Below are positions 1 to 7,370 of a stretch of 32,880 nt of DNA, piece by piece. Within the stretch, counting starts at the first letter, position 1; every line of letters starts with the position of its first letter. Origin of the DNA: Bacteroidota bacterium (lineage in GTDB: Bacteria > Bacteroidota > Bacteroidia > Flavobacteriales_D > Sanyastnellaceae); contig JAQCBJ010000019.1 of the NCBI GenBank assembly GCA_027621555.1, forward strand, positions 1 to 32,880, read 5' to 3'. The notes beneath the pieces are model-generated. The model had not been told where the DNA came from. It was given only the letters and a program-made list of their open reading frames with translations, and searched no databases. A program made the translations under genes and the position numbers.

Positions 1-858
1 GCCGTGGCTCTTGGGCGTGCTGTAGTACTTGCTCAGTTCGATGTATTCGTTGAGCGTGACTTTCAAAGGAATGGAATCAAACGTCTGCGCTTCCGCCAAC
101 GCCATCTTCATCAAAATCTTGTCGGTGGTGGCGATGCGCTCGAGTTCCCAGTTTTGGGCCCCTTCTTGGATCATCTTTTCGCTCTCCTCACCCAACGACA
201 GCGTCTTGGTGAACAGTCCCTCCATGAAGGCCTTGTCGTCGTCGTCGTCGCGCCACAACGGGAGCAACTCCACCTCCTCGTCCCCTTCTTTGAGGGTCTT
301 GATGGTCTTGATGACCATGCTTGCGGCCAAATCAAGGTCATCCACCCAGTAAATGCTTTCCTCCTCGAGCATGTCTTGGAACATCTCGAAGTTGACCATG
401 TGCTTCCGGAACATCCGAATCAAGCTCTCGCGGTCAAACTGGAATCCACGCTCCTCAGAGTTCATGTATTCCTGGTACTCCTCTTGGTTCAAAAGGCTTT
501 TGAAGATGGCACGCAGGAGCTCATGGCGGTTGCCCCAACCCAAGCCATGTTCCTCGCAGGCCTTGCGCAGGTTCTTGCTGTTGGCAAGAATGCGCAGTGG
601 TTTGTTGGTCACAAACTTCGTGTTGGGGTTCAAATCCTCGGGCGAGGGGAGTTGCTTTTTGTAGCCCGCTTCGATGCGGTCAATGGCCAAGGCCTGCATG
701 GACCCGATCATGTCGAGGAGCAGGAGGTACAGCTCTTGCATTTTCTGCGTGCTGTGGTCCAAGGCTTGACGAGCGCGCTTGACATCGCGGTCTTCGTCTT
801 GATAATAGCCAAAAAGAACGTGCAGGATCTTGATCCTGAGGTGGCGTCGGTTCAGCAT
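1..858 (-). CDS. nusB: Transcription antitermination factor NusB, C-terminus cut by window edge
   Basis: The reverse strand reads 286 residues from an ATG at 858 to the window edge without a stop. It opens with MLNRRHLRIKILHVLFGYYQ, the typical start of the long Bacteroidota NusB. The visible end (LNEYIELSKYYSTPKS) matches the conserved late part of the NusB fold, so only a short tail should be missing. NusB binds boxA RNA with NusE (S10) and supports antitermination on rRNA operons. E. coli NusB is about 139 aa; the Bacteroidota form carries an extra N-terminal region of roughly 150 residues, rich in charged helix, ahead of the core domain. A perfect TAnnTTTG promoter box lies 15 nt upstream of the ATG. 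The gene is divergent from the DUF4249 lipoprotein gene. The identification is by family resemblance and I am confident in it. Confidence 0.9.
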   Translation of the reverse strand, partial: MLNRRHLRIKILHVLFGYYQDEDRDVKRARQALDHSTQKMQELYLLLLDMIGSMQALAIDRIEAGYKKQLPSPEDLNPNTKFVTNKPLRILANSKNLRKACEEHGLGWGNRHELLRAIFKSLLNQEEYQEYMNSEERGFQFDRESLIRMFRKHMVNFEMFQDMLEEESIYWVDDLDLAASMVIKTIKTLKEGDEEVELLPLWRDDDDDKAFMEGLFTKTLSLGEESEKMIQEGAQNWELERIATTDKILMKMALAEAQTFDSIPLKVTLNEYIELSKYYSTPKSHG

Positions 859-873
859 GGTTGCGAATTGGCG

Positions 874-881
874 CAAAAGTA
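874..881 (-). promoter_or_regulatory. Promoter -7 box for nusB
   Basis: The reverse strand reads TACTTTTG, a perfect match to the Bacteroidota -7 consensus TAnnTTTG, ending 15 nt before the nusB ATG. I found no convincing -33 TTTG at normal spacing. The site sits in a 117-bp divergent intergenic region. Confidence 0.6.
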
Positions 882-962
882 CGGCGCTTTCCGGCACCGA
901 ACATCTTGCGTGCGTTGGGGTTTTTTCACCAAGTGCACGGGAACAACCTCTCGTGCCGAAAG

Positions 963-970
963 TAGATTTG
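963..970 (+). promoter_or_regulatory. Promoter -7 box for the DUF4249 gene
   Basis: TAGATTTG is a perfect match to TAnnTTTG and ends only 5 nt before the ATG at 976. If transcription starts about 4 nt after the box, the transcript would have almost no leader. No clear -33 element is visible. Confidence 0.6.
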
Positions 971-975
971 CGTCC

Positions 976-1941
976 ATGCTTGCATCCTCGTTTCGACAGC
1001 CGCTCACGTTCTTGTTCGGTGCTTTCGCTTTAGGTCTTTCGGGGTGCACCAACCTGGTGGAAGTGGATTTGCCGGAAGCACCTCCTCAGGGGGTGATGGA
1101 AGCGACGTTGCGGGTGGACGAAGCGCCACTCGTCTTGCTGACAACGACTCAAGGCTATTTCGACGCCGTGGATTCGACAACGCTGTCGTCTTTGTTTGTT
1201 GGAGGTGCAGAGGTGACGATTGAAGTGGATGGAGTTGCTCATGGGCTTACGGAATTCTGCTCGGGGGATTTGCCTCCGGAGGCATTGGGCGCTGCGGCGG
1301 ATTTCTTGGGCGTGTCCGAGGAGATCTTGGCTTCGGCCAATTTGTGTGTTTACACTGGTCTTGGAAATCCTGCAACGCTTGGAGCCATCGGTTCGAATTA
1401 CGTCGTGAAGGCGACGTGGGAAGACGAGGAACATTCCTTCGACTTGCGCGCTGAAGCGTTCATGCCGGTGCGACCTCAATTGGACAGCGTGTGGTTTGAA
1501 ATCCCCGAGACGTCGACCAACGACAGTCTGGGTTTGATCTGGACGGCGTTCACGGACCCCGCGGGCTTGGGGCAAGCGTACCGATGGTCGTCCATGCGGC
1601 TGACCAAGGACAGCGATTTCTTTTACCCTTTAGGGAGCGTGTTTGAAGACGCCTTCGTCGACGGCCAGCATTTTCCTTTCGTGTCGTTTCGATCTCCTCA
1701 ACCCGGGGTGGAAGAGGTGGCTGGCGAGGAGGGTTTTTGGAAAGCCGGGGACACGGTGGTGGTTCGTCTCGAAGCGATTGACTACCGCGCGTTCGAAGTC
1801 ATTCGCGATTTCGAAACCTCTGTGGCCAACCAGGGAAACCCCTTTGCCTTGCCGACTTCAGCCAGCAGCAACGTTGAGGGTGGTCTCGGCTGGTTTGTCG
1901 CGTACGCGGGGGTGAGGGACACCGTGGTATGCTCGCCCTGA
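976..1941 (+). CDS. DUF4249-family outer-membrane lipoprotein
   Basis: 321 aa. The start at 976 is chosen because it begins a lipoprotein signal peptide: hydrophobic residues 9-20, then the lipobox LSGC with the acylated cysteine at 24. An open frame continues upstream, but it lies antisense to nusB and lacks any signal. After the cysteine comes TNLVEVDLPEAPP, then a beta-rich region containing CNA/transthyretin-like strands (VEATLRVDEAPLVLL-type segment near residues 40-55), as in DUF4249 proteins of Bacteroidota. These usually sit beside a TonB-dependent receptor and may help capture or process its ligand; the function is not established. Here no receptor is adjacent: the next gene, 43 nt downstream, is a DUF4139 protein. 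The family call is by overall pattern, so moderate to good confidence. Confidence 0.72.
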   Translation: MLASSFRQPLTFLFGAFALGLSGCTNLVEVDLPEAPPQGVMEATLRVDEAPLVLLTTTQGYFDAVDSTTLSSLFVGGAEVTIEVDGVAHGLTEFCSGDLPPEALGAAADFLGVSEEILASANLCVYTGLGNPATLGAIGSNYVVKATWEDEEHSFDLRAEAFMPVRPQLDSVWFEIPETSTNDSLGLIWTAFTDPAGLGQAYRWSSMRLTKDSDFFYPLGSVFEDAFVDGQHFPFVSFRSPQPGVEEVAGEEGFWKAGDTVVVRLEAIDYRAFEVIRDFETSVANQGNPFALPTSASSNVEGGLGWFVAYAGVRDTVVCSP

Positions 1942-1984
1942 GCGAAGGCGAGGCGTTGTACTTTCATCCCCAAAATGAGATTCC

Positions 1985-3547
1985 ATGCGTGCACCTCTGT
2001 TTCAAAGTAGCTTGCTGTTCGCCCTGTTGTTGAGTTTTGGCGCGCACGCCACAGGACAGCGCCAAGCGCTGGATTGGAAACTTGATCACGTGACGTGCCA
2101 CGAAGTGGGCGCTTTGCTCACCTACGAGTCCAGCATGCAATCTGCGGGTGGCGAATGGAACGCGGTCCTCGCGGGTGTGCCTTCCGACGCCAACGTGTCC
2201 AGCGTGCAAGTGGAGTTGCCTGTGGGCATGCGCTTGGTGTCGGTCAACCAAACCCAAATCCTTCCCGACGTGGCGGACGATTTGGCGTGGTGGGTGAAGC
2301 AAGTGGAGGCCAAGCAGCTCGCGCTTGACCTCGAACGCGCGTTGTTGGCGGCCTTGGATCAGGAACGGGCGTTCCTCGAATCCAACCGCGCCATTGGGGG
2401 TGGCGGCGAAGTGCTGCTGGTGGATGACGTGGAAGAGATGCGCCACTATTTGGGTCAACGGCACAAAGAGCTGGCACTCGATCGCGTGGACCTTGCGAGC
2501 AACGTTCGGTCATTGGAACGCGAGTTGGAGTCCGCTCAGCGTGATTTGGAAACTCTCCAGCGCGAAGCGGCTTTGCCCCAAAACGCGCTTGAACTGATCG
2601 TCTCTGGCCAAGGCCGGGGCGTTGCACGGGTCCAAGTTGCCACGCAAATGGCCGGCTGGGTGAGTTCCTACGACGTGGCGTGGAGCGACGAAGAGGGCAA
2701 GCTGAACATGCAGCGTTACGCCCGAGTGGTCCAAACCACGGGAACGGACTGGGCCAACGTCGCCTTGGAATTGCGCACCGGTCAGCCCCTCGGATTCCAC
2801 AGCACCCCCACGGCACGCCCTCAGCTTCAGGCGAGCCTTTCGGAGAGTTACGACGGGTATTGCGCCAACGTCAAGTGGGTGAACAGCGGATTGAACGACG
2901 CCGCTGCCCGTCAGGATGTGTTGCGAGGGCAAGGAGCGTTGGCGTCCAACTGGCGAATGCAGGCGGGTCAACGGGTTTCCGTCAACGGGAGCGGCGATGC
3001 CGCACGCGTGTGGTTGGACGAGTTGACGGCCGAAGCGTCTCCGCGTTGGACCGCGCGACCAAGCCAAAGCGAAACCGCTGCGTGCTCTTGCCACACGCGA
3101 GCGTGGATGGATTGGCGAGCCCTGTCCGGCGAAAGCCGCATTTTCCAGGGCAATGCCATGATGGGGGTGTTGCCCCTGAACATGCCGTCGTGGGGCGATT
3201 CGCTCGTGGTGCAACTCGGGTTCGACGACGGCGTGCGTGTGACGTCTGAATTGCTCCAGGACAAGAGCGGCACGCGCAAGCTTTCCGGCAAGCGCGTGGT
3301 GGAACAAGTGCGACACATTCATGTCCACAACGAAGGGGCGGAAGTCGCTGCGGTGGATGTGGTGGAGCAGCTTCCCCTCGGGCCCAATTGGGACATGACC
3401 GTGGAATCGAGTGATGGCGGGGTTTGGGATCCTGCGACAGGGGAGGTGACCTGGGCGGCGGTCCAAGTTCCCGGGTCCGGAAGTTGGGAAGCCACCCTCA
3501 CCGTCAGAATCGTGGTGCCCAAGCGCGGTTCAGTAGTGGGGCTCTGA
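1985..3547 (+). CDS. DUF4139 / mucoidy-inhibitor MuiA-like secreted protein
   Basis: 520 aa. A signal peptide covers residues 1-24 (hydrophobic SSLLFALLLSFGA, then HATGQ). Residues about 30-100 resemble the DUF4140 N-terminal domain (VTCHEVGALLTYES, then VPSDANVSSVQVELP). Residues about 100-195 are charged and predicted coiled coil (heptad-like LERELESAQRDLETLQRE). Residues about 205-515 carry the DUF4139 beta-rich region, including WVSSYDVAWSDEEGKLNMQRYARV and the terminal WEATLTVRIVVPKRG. The family's biochemical role is unknown; MuiA was named for an effect on mucoidy. A weak promoter-like TACTTTCA lies at 1959-1966, so the gene may have its own start or be cotranscribed with the lipoprotein gene 43 nt upstream. 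Its 3' end overlaps the 3' end of convergent lpxB by 18 bp. Confidence 0.78.
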   Translation: MRAPLFQSSLLFALLLSFGAHATGQRQALDWKLDHVTCHEVGALLTYESSMQSAGGEWNAVLAGVPSDANVSSVQVELPVGMRLVSVNQTQILPDVADDLAWWVKQVEAKQLALDLERALLAALDQERAFLESNRAIGGGGEVLLVDDVEEMRHYLGQRHKELALDRVDLASNVRSLERELESAQRDLETLQREAALPQNALELIVSGQGRGVARVQVATQMAGWVSSYDVAWSDEEGKLNMQRYARVVQTTGTDWANVALELRTGQPLGFHSTPTARPQLQASLSESYDGYCANVKWVNSGLNDAAARQDVLRGQGALASNWRMQAGQRVSVNGSGDAARVWLDELTAEASPRWTARPSQSETAACSCHTRAWMDWRALSGESRIFQGNAMMGVLPLNMPSWGDSLVVQLGFDDGVRVTSELLQDKSGTRKLSGKRVVEQVRHIHVHNEGAEVAAVDVVEQLPLGPNWDMTVESSDGGVWDPATGEVTWAAVQVPGSGSWEATLTVRIVVPKRGSVVGL

Positions 3548-4684
3548 TCCCTCACGAAACACCTTCGCGACGCGTTGGGCCAAGGCCTGCGCCGCACCGG
3601 ACTCGCCTAGGGCATTGCGCAATTCATCAAATCCTTTGAGCTGTCCTTCCAATCCCTTCTCGGTGGCTTCGAGCAGGCGTGCGGCCGTGCATGCGTGTTG
3701 AATCAATTCGGGCACGCACGCACGGTCCAGCAACAGGTTGGGCAGGCCAATGAAATTGACGCGGGCCAATCGTTTGGCGAGGCGGTACGTCAGCTCGCTG
3801 GTCCGGTACACCACGACCATTGGCGTGTTCAGCAGCGCGGCTTCAAGGGTGGCTGTCCCGCTTGCGACCCATGCTTGTTTCGCATCGCGCAGCACGTTTT
3901 GGGTCTGCCCAAACACCACCTTGATTCCAGCATTCTCGGCCAAAACATAGTCCCGTCGAGTGCGGCCAGGCGCGCCAGCGACAACCACCTCATCCAGGGA
4001 CCACCATCCCTTTGCCGCCCCTTTCTCAGCGGCCTCGACAAGCACGGGAAGCAGCGACCGCAATTCTTGGGCCCTGGAGCCGGGGAGAAGCGCCAAGGCG
4101 ATGTCGCGCCCTTGGTTTGGTTGGTCCGACGCGAGCACGTCGAGCAGAGGGTGTCCGCACGGCCAAACCACGACCCCCGCGCGCTCCAGCGCTTCCTGTT
4201 CGAAGGGCAGGATGGGGGCCACGGCGTCGAAATCTCGGGCAAGTTGCTTGGCACGGCCGGGCTTCCACGCCCAAACCTGCGGCGCCACCCACTGCACCCG
4301 CAGCGCGGGGTGTTTCGCTCGCGCCAACGCCTTCGCAAGCCGCATGTTGAACCCCGGGAAGTCCAGGGTGAGCACGATGTCCGGGTCTTCGCGTTGCACG
4401 TTTTGGTGCGCGCGTTGCAAGTTGCGGAGGATGGTTGGCAAGTGTTTGGCCACTTCCCAAAACCCCATGAAACTCATCGTGCGGTAGTGCTTCAAAAGGC
4501 GCATGCCTTCTGCAGCCATCAGGTCGCCACCCCAGCCCACGGCGTCCAGCTCCCACCCGCGTTTCGCACACTCGGCGCGCAGGGCTTTGAGCGCCGCTGC
4601 ACCGTACGCGTCGCCGGAAGCTTCGCCGGCCACCAAGAACACCTTGAGCCGACCGGCAACGGACAGGCTTCGGGCGTTCACCAT
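3530..4684 (-). CDS. lpxB: Lipid-A-disaccharide synthase
   Basis: 384 aa, close to the 382 aa of E. coli LpxB. It condenses UDP-2,3-diacylglucosamine with lipid X to make the tetraacyl disaccharide 1-phosphate, a peripheral-membrane step of lipid A synthesis (GT19). Diagnostic segments are AGEASGD at residues 19-25, GGDLMAAEGM, SFMGFWEV, LDFPGFN, QWVAPQVWAWKPGR, LALLPGSRAQEL, and the late block ASGTATLEAALLNTPMVVVYR. The ATG at 4684 is preferred over an in-frame extension to 4789 because the extension overlaps the upstream gene and has no LpxB character. It overlaps the upstream membrane-protein stop by 7 nt, consistent with translational coupling in a pepD-surE-membrane protein-lpxB operon. 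The 3' end overlaps the DUF4139 gene by 18 bp, convergently. Confidence 0.96.
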   Translation of the reverse strand: MVNARSLSVAGRLKVFLVAGEASGDAYGAAALKALRAECAKRGWELDAVGWGGDLMAAEGMRLLKHYRTMSFMGFWEVAKHLPTILRNLQRAHQNVQREDPDIVLTLDFPGFNMRLAKALARAKHPALRVQWVAPQVWAWKPGRAKQLARDFDAVAPILPFEQEALERAGVVVWPCGHPLLDVLASDQPNQGRDIALALLPGSRAQELRSLLPVLVEAAEKGAAKGWWSLDEVVVAGAPGRTRRDYVLAENAGIKVVFGQTQNVLRDAKQAWVASGTATLEAALLNTPMVVVYRTSELTYRLAKRLARVNFIGLPNLLLDRACVPELIQHACTAARLLEATEKGLEGQLKGFDELRNALGESGAAQALAQRVAKVFREGSEPHY

Positions 4685-5001
4685 GTGCCGGCGGAAGATT
4701 GGAAGTACACGATGAAGGGCACCGTCACGAGGATCACGGCGAGCAGACCTTGGGCAAAGCGTTCCCATCCCAGCCGATTCGCGCCCCAAAAAAGCACCAC
4801 GTTGAACAGCGTGCTCGCCGTGAGGATGCTGTCGCGGTAGAGCAAACTGCTCCGTACGATTTCATGGTAGAAGTAGGAGAACGAAGAGCCGTTGGCCCAC
4901 GCCCACCAAAATCCAAGCATCACGCCTCCGAGGGCGGTTCCCACGATCCCTGCGAGCAAGCCTGCCCAGAAGCGATCCGCTTGGTGGCGTTCAGTCTTCA
5001 A
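4678..5001 (-). CDS. Small uncharacterised membrane protein between surE and lpxB
   Basis: 107 aa. I do not recognise a named family. The sequence shows three likely membrane helices: residues about 11-36 (glycine-rich, FWAGLLAGIVGTALGGVMLG), 56-74 and 82-100. A short basic N-terminus (MKTERHQADR) suggests a cytoplasmic N-terminus. The gene overlaps surE by 11 nt at its start and lpxB by 7 nt at its end. Such tight coupling argues that it is a real gene translated with its neighbours. The position between surE and lpxB hints at an inner-membrane role near lipid A synthesis, but that is inference from context only. Confidence 0.75.
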   Translation of the reverse strand: MKTERHQADRFWAGLLAGIVGTALGGVMLGFWWAWANGSSFSYFYHEIVRSSLLYRDSILTASTLFNVVLFWGANRLGWERFAQGLLAVILVTVPFIVYFQSSAGTW

Positions 5002-5782
5002 AGCGCAGGTCCCATTGGTTCAACTCGGCGATGGCGTGGTGCGCCGTCAAATCGTAGTGCACGGGGACGACGCTGACGTAGCCGTTGCGAAGCGCCCATT
5101 CGTCCGTGTCTTCCCCCTTGTCGACGTCCGTAAAGTTGCCGGTCATCCAGTAATACGTGCGGCCTCCAGGCGCTTGGCGTTCCTCGAAGGAATCGGCCCA
5201 GTGACCCGCAGCCTGACGGCAAACCCGAAGGCCCTTGACGTCTTCAGGGGCGAGCTTGGGGATGTTGACGTTGAGGCACGTTCCCTTGGGGGTGCCGTGG
5301 GCCAACACCTGCTTCGTCACCGTCCGAACCACGTCCCGAGAGGCGCGGAAATCCGCATCCTCCGCGAAGTCGCACAGCGAAAACCCGACGGAGGGGATGC
5401 CTTCAAGGGCGCCTTCGACCGCCGCCGACATCGTGCCGGAATAGATCACGTTGATCGAGGCGTTGGAGCCGTGGTTGATGCCGCTCAGCAGCACGTCCGG
5501 CTTGCGCTTCAGGATCTTGTAAATCGCGAGTTTGACGCAATCCACGGGCGTGCCCGACGTCTTGTGCGCTTCCACGCCCGCCATGCGAAAGTCGTGCGGC
5601 GCGATGCGAAGGATGTTGCTGATCGTGATGGCGTGACCCATGCCGCTTTGGTGGCTGTCCGGGGCCACGACGACCACGTCGCCGAGGTCCGCTACGCTTT
5701 CCACAAGGTTCCGGATGCCGGGGGCGGTGATGCCGTCGTCGTTGGTGACGAGAATCAAGGGGCGTTGCGTCGCGTCGCTCAT
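4991..5782 (-). CDS. surE: 5'/3'-nucleotidase SurE
   Basis: 263 aa, the usual SurE length. This cytoplasmic, metal-dependent phosphatase removes phosphate from nucleoside monophosphates. The N-terminal metal site NDDG is at residues 14-17 (in ILVTNDDGITAPGI). It is followed by VVAPDSHQSGMGHAIT with the conserved serine of the metal site, then SGTPVDCVKLA and LLSGINHGSN, which supplies another metal-binding asparagine. The start lies 3 nt after the pepD stop and the end overlaps the small membrane-protein gene by 11 nt, so all are likely on one transcript. surE next to lpxB is an arrangement I have seen in other Bacteroidota. The identification is firm. Confidence 0.96.
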   Translation of the reverse strand: MSDATQRPLILVTNDDGITAPGIRNLVESVADLGDVVVVAPDSHQSGMGHAITISNILRIAPHDFRMAGVEAHKTSGTPVDCVKLAIYKILKRKPDVLLSGINHGSNASINVIYSGTMSAAVEGALEGIPSVGFSLCDFAEDADFRASRDVVRTVTKQVLAHGTPKGTCLNVNIPKLAPEDVKGLRVCRQAAGHWADSFEERQAPGGRTYYWMTGNFTDVDKGEDTDEWALRNGYVSVVPVHYDLTAHHAIAELNQWDLRFED

Positions 5783-5785
5783 TCG

Positions 5786-7261
5786 TTACGCTTGAGGGGT
5801 GCGGTTCAAAACGTCGAGGAAGTAGCCCCAGAATTTTTGGACGGAGCTGATTTGCACGCATTCGTCCGGGCTGTGTGCCCCGCGAATGTTGGGCCCAAAC
5901 GACACCATGTCCATGCTCGGGTAGTTGGTCCCTAAAATCCCGCACTCCAAGCCGGCATGGCACGCGAGGACGCGCGGGGCTTCATGGTAGCGCTCTTCGT
6001 AAATCTCGCGGCACATCGCCACGGCCTCGCTGGACGGGTTGGGCGTCCAGCCTGGGTAGGCGCCGCTGCGCTCGGTCTGCAACCCGGCCAAGGCAAACGC
6101 TGCTTCGATGCTTCGTGCGTGGTCGTCCTTCTCGGAATCGACGCTGCTGCGGTTGAGGCACTGGATTTCGACGTTTCCTTCAGCGACCGAAACGCGGGCG
6201 AGGTTGTTGGAGGTTTGGACGAGGCCTTCAATGTCCGGGCTCATCCGGTGAATGCCCACGGGGCAAGTCTGGATGGCCAGCAGCAAGGCGTACTGGTCGT
6301 CTTCACCCATCACGTGGTCAGGCAGCGCGACGTCACTCCACTCGAGCACAAGGTCTGGGTCGGTGGTGGCGTACTCGGCGTTCAAGATCTCGCCGGAAGC
6401 GGCCAGCGCCGCCTTCAAGGCGTCGCGGTCCGATTCCGCGAAGACGATCGTCGCGCGCGATTCACGGGGAATGGCGTTCCGAAGCCCGCCACCTTGAATC
6501 TCCGCCACGCGAAGGTCCACGTGATCCAGCACTTCCAAGAGCACGCGGTTCATGAGTTTGTTGGCGTTGGCCAGGCCTTTGTGAATGTCCATGCCGCTGT
6601 GGCCGCCCGACGCGCCACGAAGCACGAGGCTCATGGCGGCGTTGCCTTCCTTCACGGTTTCTTCCTCGGTGTAGGTGCCGCGAGATGTCAAGTCCACGCC
6701 GCCCGCACACCCGATGCTGATCTCGTCGTCGTCCTCGGTGTCGAGGTTGAGCAGGATGTCGCCACTCAAGAATCCACCCTTCAAACCGAGCGCGCCAGTC
6801 ATGCCGGTTTCCTCGTCAATCGTGAAGAGCGCTTCGAGTGCAGGGTGGGGGATGTCGGAGCTTTCCAACACGGCCAAAATGCTGGCCACCCCAATGCCGT
6901 TGTCGGCACCCAAAGTGGTCCCATCGGCACGCACCCAATCGCCGTCGACCACCATCCGAATCCCTTCGGTCATGAAGTCGAAATCCGTGGCCTCGTTCTT
7001 CTGGCAAACCATGTCCACATGGCTCTGAAGAACGACCGTTTTTCGACCCTCCATTCCTGATGTTGATTTCTTCTTAATCAGCACATTGCCTACTTCGTCT
7101 TGAAGCGATTGTAGACCCTTCTCGGCGGCCCATTGGTGGAGCCATTCAACGACGCGTTCTTCGTGTTTCGACGGGCGAGGGATGGCGTTCAAATCGGCGA
7201 ACCGGTTCCAGAGGTTGGCGGGTTCGAGGTGGCGTACGGGGTGATCGGAGTGGTCCTTCAT
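5786..7261 (-). CDS. pepD: Aminoacyl-histidine dipeptidase, M20C family (PepD-like)
   Basis: 491 aa, typical of the M20C family (about 485 aa). A cytosolic di-zinc peptidase cleaving Xaa-His (carnosine-type) and other dipeptides. Zinc and catalytic residues are visible: H81 and D83 (QSHVDMV), bridging D120 (LGADNGIGVA), catalytic E150 with zinc ligand E151 (IDEETGMTGA), D174 (LNLDTED), and late histidine H463 (IRGAHSPDE). Nothing is missing or truncated. It is the first gene of the pepD-surE-membrane protein-lpxB unit. A near-perfect -7 box lies 4 nt before the ATG, and tandem repeats lie about 35 nt upstream in the region shared with divergent parE. Confidence 0.95.
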   Translation of the reverse strand: MKDHSDHPVRHLEPANLWNRFADLNAIPRPSKHEERVVEWLHQWAAEKGLQSLQDEVGNVLIKKKSTSGMEGRKTVVLQSHVDMVCQKNEATDFDFMTEGIRMVVDGDWVRADGTTLGADNGIGVASILAVLESSDIPHPALEALFTIDEETGMTGALGLKGGFLSGDILLNLDTEDDDEISIGCAGGVDLTSRGTYTEEETVKEGNAAMSLVLRGASGGHSGMDIHKGLANANKLMNRVLLEVLDHVDLRVAEIQGGGLRNAIPRESRATIVFAESDRDALKAALAASGEILNAEYATTDPDLVLEWSDVALPDHVMGEDDQYALLLAIQTCPVGIHRMSPDIEGLVQTSNNLARVSVAEGNVEIQCLNRSSVDSEKDDHARSIEAAFALAGLQTERSGAYPGWTPNPSSEAVAMCREIYEERYHEAPRVLACHAGLECGILGTNYPSMDMVSFGPNIRGAHSPDECVQISSVQKFWGYFLDVLNRTPQA

Positions 7262-7265
7262 GCCC

Positions 7266-7273
7266 CGAAGGTA
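7266..7273 (-). promoter_or_regulatory. Promoter -7 box for the pepD-surE-lpxB unit
   Basis: The reverse strand reads TACCTTCG, matching TAnnTTTG at 7 of 8 positions, only 4 nt before the pepD ATG. A TTTTCC element sits about 25 nt further upstream. The very short spacing implies a leaderless or near-leaderless mRNA. Confidence 0.5.
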
Positions 7274-7295
7274 GGGCGTGAATCGTGTGTGAATG

Positions 7296-7314
7296 CGTGG
7301 AAAAGTGTGGAAAA
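7296..7314 (-). repeat. Tandem DnaA-box-like repeats between pepD and parE
   Basis: The forward strand has CGTGGAAAA (7296-7304) and TGTGGAAAA (7306-7314), starting exactly 10 bp apart. On the reverse strand these read TTTTCCACG and TTTTCCACA. The second fits the degenerate DnaA box TTWTNCACA fully; the first differs only in the last base. The pair lies upstream of both divergent promoters. Binding by DnaA is inference. Confidence 0.4.
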
Positions 7315-7326
7315 GTTGAGCTTTTC
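7310..7326. repeat. Short inverted repeat in the pepD-parE intergenic region
   Basis: GAAAAG (7310-7315) and CTTTTC (7321-7326) form a 6-bp inverted repeat with a 5-nt centre, overlapping the second DnaA-box-like repeat. It could be an operator half-site pair; there is no T-tract to suggest a terminator. Confidence 0.35.
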
Positions 7327-7354
7327 AAGCACCCCAAACCCCGCACAGCCTCGG

Positions 7355-7362
7355 TAATTTCG
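7355..7362 (+). promoter_or_regulatory. Promoter -7 box for parE-parC
   Basis: TAATTTCG matches TAnnTTTG at 7 of 8 positions and ends 8 nt before the parE ATG at 7371. No clear -33 element is seen at normal spacing. Confidence 0.45.
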
Positions 7363-7370
7363 AGGTCTAC

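Noticed and set aside
4-975. N-terminal extension of the DUF4249 reading frame
   Set aside because: It is antisense to nusB. The lipoprotein signal and a perfect promoter box both place the true start at 976.
5957-7060. 367-codon plus-strand open frame opposite pepD
   Set aside because: pepD carries every M20C metal and catalytic residue on the minus strand; the opposite frame is a shadow.
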